Of a stretch of DNA of 34,927 nt, positions 30,723 to 34,927 are shown in pieces. Under the pieces are notes generated by a model that worked only from the letters and a program-made list of their open reading frames with translations, did no database searches and was not told the origin of the DNA. Position numbers and translations under genes: made by a program. Source of the stretch: a bacterium (GTDB lineage Bacteria; Actinomycetota; Actinomycetes; Actinomycetales; Actinomycetaceae); NCBI GenBank assembly GCA_030544165.1, contig JAUNRP010000001.1, positions 1 through 34,927 on the forward strand, given 5' to 3'. Numbering within the stretch: position 1 is the first letter of the stretch; every line of letters begins with the position of its first letter.

Positions 30723-31409
30723 ATGGGGCGGCACGCGGCAGAGTTGACGGCGGAGGGAGCCGAGCTCGAGCGGCGCGCCTCCACCTCCCGGCGCGATCGG
30801 GGACTCATCGCACTCTTGTTCGGCCTCGCGGTGGTGGTGGTCCTCATCGACCAGATCACCAAGCAGTGGGCGCTCGGGAACCTCTCGGAGACCACGGCGC
30901 GTCCCTTCATCGGTGACCTCATCTCCTTCCAGCTCACCTTCAACCCGGGCGCAGCGTTCGGGATCGCGAGCGGCACCACCTGGATCTTCACCCTCATCGC
31001 CGTGGTGGTGGCGGTGGTGGTGATCCGTCTGTCCCGGCACATCGGCTCGCTGGCGTGGACGATCTGCCTCGGGCTGCTGCTCGGCGGGGCCATCGGCAAC
31101 CTGATCGACCGGCTCTTCCGCGATCCGGGATTCCCCGAGGGCCACGTGGTGGACTTCATCAACTACGCGGGCCGATTCATCGGCAACGTGGCAGACATCG
31201 CAATTGTGGGGGCCGCAATCGGGATCGCCCTCCTCGCCCTCCTCGGCGTGGACGTGGATGGCTCCCGCACCGAGCGTGGGTCCGAGGAACCCGAGGCGGC
31301 AGACCGCGAACTCGAGACCGACGTGCCCGCAGAGACTGACGAGACCGACGAGACCGCCGCAGGTGCACCCGAGCCGGGGAGCGTCGTCGCCGAGGACGAG
31401 CGTGGCTGA
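30723..31409 (+). CDS. lspA: Lipoprotein signal peptidase LspA with acidic tail
   Basis: 228-residue signal peptidase II, which cleaves prolipoprotein signal peptides in the membrane. Four membrane helices lie between about 27 and 175. The catalytic aspartates are Asp129 in GNLIDR and Asp158 in GNVADIA; FNPGAAFG (73-80) is the family motif. The C-terminal 52 residues (177-228) form an acidic Glu/Asp/Thr-rich tail longer than the E. coli enzyme has. ATG 30723 follows a GAGGA-type ribosome site; TTG 30720 is adjacent and less likely. The stop overlaps rluD by 8 bp. Confidence 0.95.
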   Translation: MGRHAAELTAEGAELERRASTSRRDRGLIALLFGLAVVVVLIDQITKQWALGNLSETTARPFIGDLISFQLTFNPGAAFGIASGTTWIFTLIAVVVAVVVIRLSRHIGSLAWTICLGLLLGGAIGNLIDRLFRDPGFPEGHVVDFINYAGRFIGNVADIAIVGAAIGIALLALLGVDVDGSRTERGSEEPEAADRELETDVPAETDETDETAAGAPEPGSVVAEDERG

Positions 31410-32322
31410 GTCCCGGTACCTCCCGGTGCCCGACGGGCTCGTGGGGGAGCGGGTGGACGCGGCGCTCGCGCGCATGCTGGGGCTCTCGCGCTCCCGTGTG
31501 GCCGAGCTCGCCGAGGCGGGGAACGTGCTCATGAACGGCGCCGCGATCGGGAAGTCGGTGAAGCTCGAGCGGGACGCGGTCCTCGAGGTGACGATCCCGG
31601 AGGAGAGGGTGTTCGAGGTGGAGCCCACCCCGGTGGAGGGCTTCGAGATCGTCTACCAGGACGCGGACGTGATCGTGGTGGACAAGCCGGTGGGGGTGGC
31701 GGCGCACGCCTCGCCGAGCTGGGAGGGACCCACCGTGCTGGGGGCGCTCCTCGCGGCCGGATACCCCATCACCACGTCGGGCGCGGCGGAGCGGCAGGGG
31801 ATCGTGCAGCGGCTCGATGTGGGTACGAGCGGGCTGATGGTGGTGGCGCAGTCGGAGATGGCGTACTCGGTGCTGAAGCAGGCGTTCCGGGACCGCACGC
31901 CGAAGAAGACCTACCACACGCTGGTGCAGGGCCATCCGGACCCCTCGGCCGGCACCATCGATGCTCCGATCGGCAGGCACCCGGGCGCCGACTGGAAGAT
32001 GGCCATCCGGCAGGACGGGCGTCACTCGATCACCCACTACGAGACGCTCGAGATGATGCCGCGGGCCACGCTGCTGAAGGTGGGCCTGGAGACGGGGCGC
32101 ACCCACCAGATTCGTGTCCACATGAGCGCCATCAAGCACCCCTGCGTGGGGGACGTGATGTACGGGGCGGACCCGAAACTGGCCACCCGGCTCGGCCTGA
32201 CCCGGCAGTGGCTGCACGCGGTGGAGCTCTCCTTCACCCACCCCCGCTCCCGTGAGTGGGTCACGTTCACCTCCGAGTACCCGGAGGACCTGGCCCGAGC
32301 GCTGGAGGAGCTGCGCGGATGA
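31402..32322 (+). CDS. rluD: RluA-family 23S rRNA pseudouridine synthase (RluD-like)
   Basis: 306-residue pseudouridine synthase. An N-terminal S4 RNA-binding domain (about 13-65) is followed by the catalytic domain with VVDKPVGVAAHAS, the active-site QRLDVGTSGL (Asp139), KKTYHTLVQG, and TGRTHQIRVHM near the end. In the RluD group these modify helix 69 of 23S rRNA; the exact target here is inferred. The usual HRLD is QRLD here, a tolerated change. The start GTG 31402 lies in the end of lspA (8-bp overlap) and the stop overlaps the GNAT gene by ATGA. Confidence 0.92.
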   Translation: MAESRYLPVPDGLVGERVDAALARMLGLSRSRVAELAEAGNVLMNGAAIGKSVKLERDAVLEVTIPEERVFEVEPTPVEGFEIVYQDADVIVVDKPVGVAAHASPSWEGPTVLGALLAAGYPITTSGAAERQGIVQRLDVGTSGLMVVAQSEMAYSVLKQAFRDRTPKKTYHTLVQGHPDPSAGTIDAPIGRHPGADWKMAIRQDGRHSITHYETLEMMPRATLLKVGLETGRTHQIRVHMSAIKHPCVGDVMYGADPKLATRLGLTRQWLHAVELSFTHPRSREWVTFTSEYPEDLARALEELRG

Positions 32323-32804
32323 GGGCCCGCGCCGTGGAGGTGGTGGACGTGGGGGACCGCGCCGGACTCGAGGAGGCGTGGCGCATCCGGTTCGAGGTGT
32401 TCGTGGACGAGCAGCACGTGCCGGTTGAGGAGGAGGTGGACGCGCGCGACGAGGAGCCGGGCACCCTCCACGGACTCGCGTACGTGGACGGCGTTCCCGC
32501 GGGAACGGGTCGGGTGCTCCCGGACGGCATCCCCGGACACGTGCACGTGGGGCGCATGGCCGTGCGCGCGCCCTTCCGCGGCAGCGGGGTGGGGGCGGCT
32601 CTCATGGCGCACCTCGAGGGCGCGGCGCTGGCCGAGTACGGGATTCCCGACGGCGGGGGGCGGCTTTCCGTGGTGGTGACCCTCTCCGCCCAGGAGAGTG
32701 CGATGGGCTTCTACTCCCGTCTCGGCTATGCGGTGGTGAGCGGGGAGCGCTACCTGGACGCGGGTATCTGGCACCAGGACATGGTGCGCACGGTCACGGT
32801 GTGA
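32319..32804 (+). CDS. GNAT-family N-acetyltransferase (ElaA-like)
   Basis: 161-residue acetyltransferase. The acetyl-CoA pyrophosphate loop is RGSGVGA (87-93) after the beta-strand GRMAVRAPF; WRIRFEVFVDEQHVPVEEEVDARDEEP (recognisable as RFEVFVDEQ and VPVEEE) is typical of the ElaA-type subgroup, and FYSRLGYAVVSGERYLDAGIWH closes the fold (short form: FYSRLGY and GIWHQDM). The acceptor is unknown. It is the last gene of the lspA-rluD operon by ATGA overlap; 97 bases follow before dnaE. Confidence 0.85.
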   Translation: MRARAVEVVDVGDRAGLEEAWRIRFEVFVDEQHVPVEEEVDARDEEPGTLHGLAYVDGVPAGTGRVLPDGIPGHVHVGRMAVRAPFRGSGVGAALMAHLEGAALAEYGIPDGGGRLSVVVTLSAQESAMGFYSRLGYAVVSGERYLDAGIWHQDMVRTVTV

Positions 32805-32888
32805 GGCCGACACGCCGAGACTCGCCCGACACGCGGGGTGACGGCGCGGCGGCAGGTGCGCCTCGTCGTCGGCAACCAGATGCCAACC

Positions 32889-32894
32889 TAGACT
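32889..32894 (+). promoter_or_regulatory. Possible leaderless promoter of dnaE (-10)
   Basis: TAGACT is followed by seven bases and the dnaE ATG at 32902, and there is no ribosome site, which is the typical layout of a leaderless actinobacterial transcript. No clear -35 is visible. Confidence 0.4.
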
Positions 32895-32901
32895 GACCGG
32901 C

Positions 32902-34927
32902 ATGCCTCCCGCGTCCGGCGATTTCGCCCACCTCCACGTCCACACCGAGTACTCGATGCTGGACGGCGCGGCCAAGCTGGACGCGCTGTTCAAGGAGGCG
33001 CAGGCGCTCGGGCAGTCCGCGATCGGCATGACGGACCACGGGTACCTGTTCGGCGCCTACGACTTCTACCGGACGGCGCAGAAGTACGGGGTCAAGCCGA
33101 TCATCGGAGTGGAGGCGTACCTGACGCCGGGCACGTCCCGGCGGGATCGTAGCCGCGTCACGTGGGGTTCGGAGTCCCAGCGGGATGATGATGTCTCCGC
33201 GCGCGGCTCGTACACCCACATGACCATGTGGGCGGAGGACAACGAGGGGCTCGCCAACCTGACCCGCATGAGCTCGCTCGCCTCGCTGGACGGGCAGTGG
33301 GGCAAGTGGCCACGCATGGATCGTGAGCTGCTGCAGACCTACTCGAAGGGGATCATCGCCACCTCGGGCTGCCCCTCCGGGGAGGTGCAGACCCGCCTCC
33401 GGCTCGGCCAGTACGAGGAGGCCCTGCGTGCGGCGGGGGAGTTCCAGGACCTGTTCGGCAAGGACAACTTCTTCATCGAGCTCATGGACCACGGCCTCGA
33501 GATCGAGCGGCGGGTCACCCAGGACCTCCTGAAGATCGCGAAGGCGATCGGCGCGCCGCTCGTGGCCACCAACGATTCGCACTACGTGAGCCCCACGGAC
33601 GTGAACACCCACGCGGCGCTGCTGTGCCTGCAGTCCGGCACCACGCTCTCGGACCCGGACCGCTTCAAGTTCGATTCGGACACGTTCTACATCCGCCCCT
33701 CCCACGAGATGCGCGAGTGGGCGGACGAGTTCGAGGGCGCCGCGGACAACACCCTGCTCATCGCGGAGCGCTGCAACGTCTCCTTCACCACCGCCGCCCA
33801 GGGCGCCAACTACATGCCGCACTTCCCGGTGCCGGAGGGGGAGGACGAGGCCTCCTGGTTCGCCCGCGAGGTGAGCGAGGGCCTCGCGATGCGCTACCCG
33901 GACGGCGTCTCGGAGGAGGTGCGCCTGCGCGCCGAGTACGAGGTGGGCGTCATCAACCAGATGGGCTTCCCCGGCTACTTCCTGGTGGTCTCGGACTACA
34001 TCAAATGGGCCAAGCGGCAGGGGATCCGGGTGGGGCCGGGCCGCGGCTCGGGCGCCGGCTCGATGGTGGCCTACGCCATGGAGATCACGGACATCGATCC
34101 CATCACCCACGGCCTGCTGTTCGAGCGGTTCCTCAACCCCGAGCGCGTCTCCATGCCGGACTTCGACGTGGACTTCGATGATCGCCGCCGTGAGGAGGTG
34201 ATCGACTACGTGATCGAGAAGTACGGCCAGGACCGGATCGCCCAGGTGGTCACGTTCGGCACCCTGAAGCCGAAGGCCGCCCTCAAGGACGCCGCGCGCG
34301 TGCTCGGCCACCCCTACGCGGTGGGGGATGCGCTCACCAAGGCGATGCCGCCGGCGGTCATGGCCAAGGACATCCCGCTGGACAAGCTGTTCGATCCGCA
34401 GCACGAGCGCTACGGCGAGGCCGAGGGCATGCGCCAGATGTACCAGGATCCGGTGAACCAGGAGGTCATCGACCTCGCCACCGGGCTCGAGGGCATCAAG
34501 CGCCAGTGGGGCGTCCACGCGTGTGCGGTCATCATGTCCTCCGCGCCGCTCACGGACGTGATCCCGGTGATGCGCCGCCCCGCGGACGGCGCCATCATCA
34601 CCCAGTACGAGTACCCCCTGTGCGAGGACCTGGGCCTCCTCAAGATGGACTTCCTCGGCCTGCGCAACCTCACGGTGATCACCGATGCGCTCGAGAACAT
34701 CGCGGGCAACGGCAAGGAGGTCCCGGACGTGGACCACCTGCCGCTCGATGACGCCGCCACCTACGAGCTCCTCGCCCGCGGTGACACGCTCGGCGTCTTC
34801 CAGCTCGACGGCGGGGGCCTGCGCACCCTGCTGCGGCAGATGCGCCCGGACAACTTCGAGGACATCTCGGCCACCATCGCGCTCTACCGCCCCGGGCCCA
34901 TGGGGGCGAACTCGCACACCAACTACG
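32902..34927 (+). CDS. dnaE: DNA polymerase III alpha subunit DnaE, N-terminal part (3' end outside window)
   Basis: The first 675 residues of the replicative polymerase alpha subunit. The PHP domain begins HLHVHTEYSMLDGA (10-23) with MTDHGYLFGAYDF (43-55) and the metal-site residues of an active PHP domain. The catalytic palm has GPGRGSGAGSMVAYA (about 374-388) and the aspartates of MPDFDVDFDDRR (about 418-429). Full-length DnaE1 is near 1,170-1,190 residues, so the C-terminal fingers, beta-binding region and OB fold lie beyond the window. The reading frame is open to the last base. The start is the ATG before the PHP motif and fits a leaderless message. Confidence 0.97.
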   Translation, partial: MPPASGDFAHLHVHTEYSMLDGAAKLDALFKEAQALGQSAIGMTDHGYLFGAYDFYRTAQKYGVKPIIGVEAYLTPGTSRRDRSRVTWGSESQRDDDVSARGSYTHMTMWAEDNEGLANLTRMSSLASLDGQWGKWPRMDRELLQTYSKGIIATSGCPSGEVQTRLRLGQYEEALRAAGEFQDLFGKDNFFIELMDHGLEIERRVTQDLLKIAKAIGAPLVATNDSHYVSPTDVNTHAALLCLQSGTTLSDPDRFKFDSDTFYIRPSHEMREWADEFEGAADNTLLIAERCNVSFTTAAQGANYMPHFPVPEGEDEASWFAREVSEGLAMRYPDGVSEEVRLRAEYEVGVINQMGFPGYFLVVSDYIKWAKRQGIRVGPGRGSGAGSMVAYAMEITDIDPITHGLLFERFLNPERVSMPDFDVDFDDRRREEVIDYVIEKYGQDRIAQVVTFGTLKPKAALKDAARVLGHPYAVGDALTKAMPPAVMAKDIPLDKLFDPQHERYGEAEGMRQMYQDPVNQEVIDLATGLEGIKRQWGVHACAVIMSSAPLTDVIPVMRRPADGAIITQYEYPLCEDLGLLKMDFLGLRNLTVITDALENIAGNGKEVPDVDHLPLDDAATYELLARGDTLGVFQLDGGGLRTLLRQMRPDNFEDISATIALYRPGPMGANSHTNY

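Noticed and set aside
32805..32901. Search for a terminator or small RNA between the GNAT gene and dnaE
   Set aside because: No stable perfect stem and no T tract; only the possible dnaE -10 remains.
1..34927. CRISPR arrays, tRNA or rRNA genes, insertion sequences, phage or toxin-antitoxin genes
   Set aside because: None seen by eye: no repeat-spacer pattern, no transposase or integrase motifs, and gene order is ordinary core chromosome.

Overview
The window is a stretch of core chromosome from a high-GC Gram-positive bacterium, most likely an actinomycete of the Micrococcales type. The basis is the very GC-rich codon use with many GTG starts, the lexA / LysM division suppressor / nrdR block, a dcw cluster that runs on through pgeF, sepF, yggT and divIVA, a DUF3040 membrane protein in front of mraZ, and several leaderless-looking promoters. 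I cannot name the genus. I see no transposase, phage gene, tRNA, rRNA or CRISPR array, and no gene-free stretch above 300 bases; the longest gap (14536-14784) is the mraZ control region.

Region 1 (1-8273), ribosome rescue, DNA repair and SOS: the 3' part of hflX, a DinG-family iron-sulfur helicase, lexA convergent with it, and, divergent from lexA, an SOS-controlled LysM membrane protein of the ChiZ/DivS type followed by nrdR. Two LexA boxes lie in the lexA/LysM intergenic region. On the minus strand helD (RNA polymerase recycling) is followed after 8 bp by a short, E. coli-type serA.

Region 2 (8449-14052), accessory metabolism: a PAC2-family protein, then a sulfolipid pair, sqdB (UDP-sulfoquinovose synthase) and an SqdX/SQD2-like sulfoquinovosyltransferase. 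After these come a convergent spermidine-synthase-like protein and, divergent from it, dinB (DNA polymerase IV).

Region 3 (14149-30655), division and wall cluster: DUF3040 gene, terminator, a mraZ promoter with an array of GTGGA boxes at 10-bp period, then mraZ-rsmH-ftsL-ftsI-murF-mraY-murD-ftsW-murG-murC-ftsQ-ftsZ-pgeF-sepF-yggT-divIVA. Most junctions from rsmH to ftsQ are 4- to 8-bp stop/start overlaps, so a long translationally coupled operon is likely. murE is absent from its usual place between ftsI and murF. The ftsQ-ftsZ gap holds a strong hairpin and probably an ftsZ promoter.

Region 4 (30665-34927): a hairpin terminator candidate, then lspA-rluD-GNAT as an overlapping operon, and the 5' part of dnaE running off the window.

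Most genes are well-known core genes. The parts most worth a second look are the sulfolipid pair in what appears to be a non-photosynthetic actinomycete, the two-sided MraZ operator array, the missing murE, the short SerA behind helD, and the ftsQ-ftsZ hairpin.
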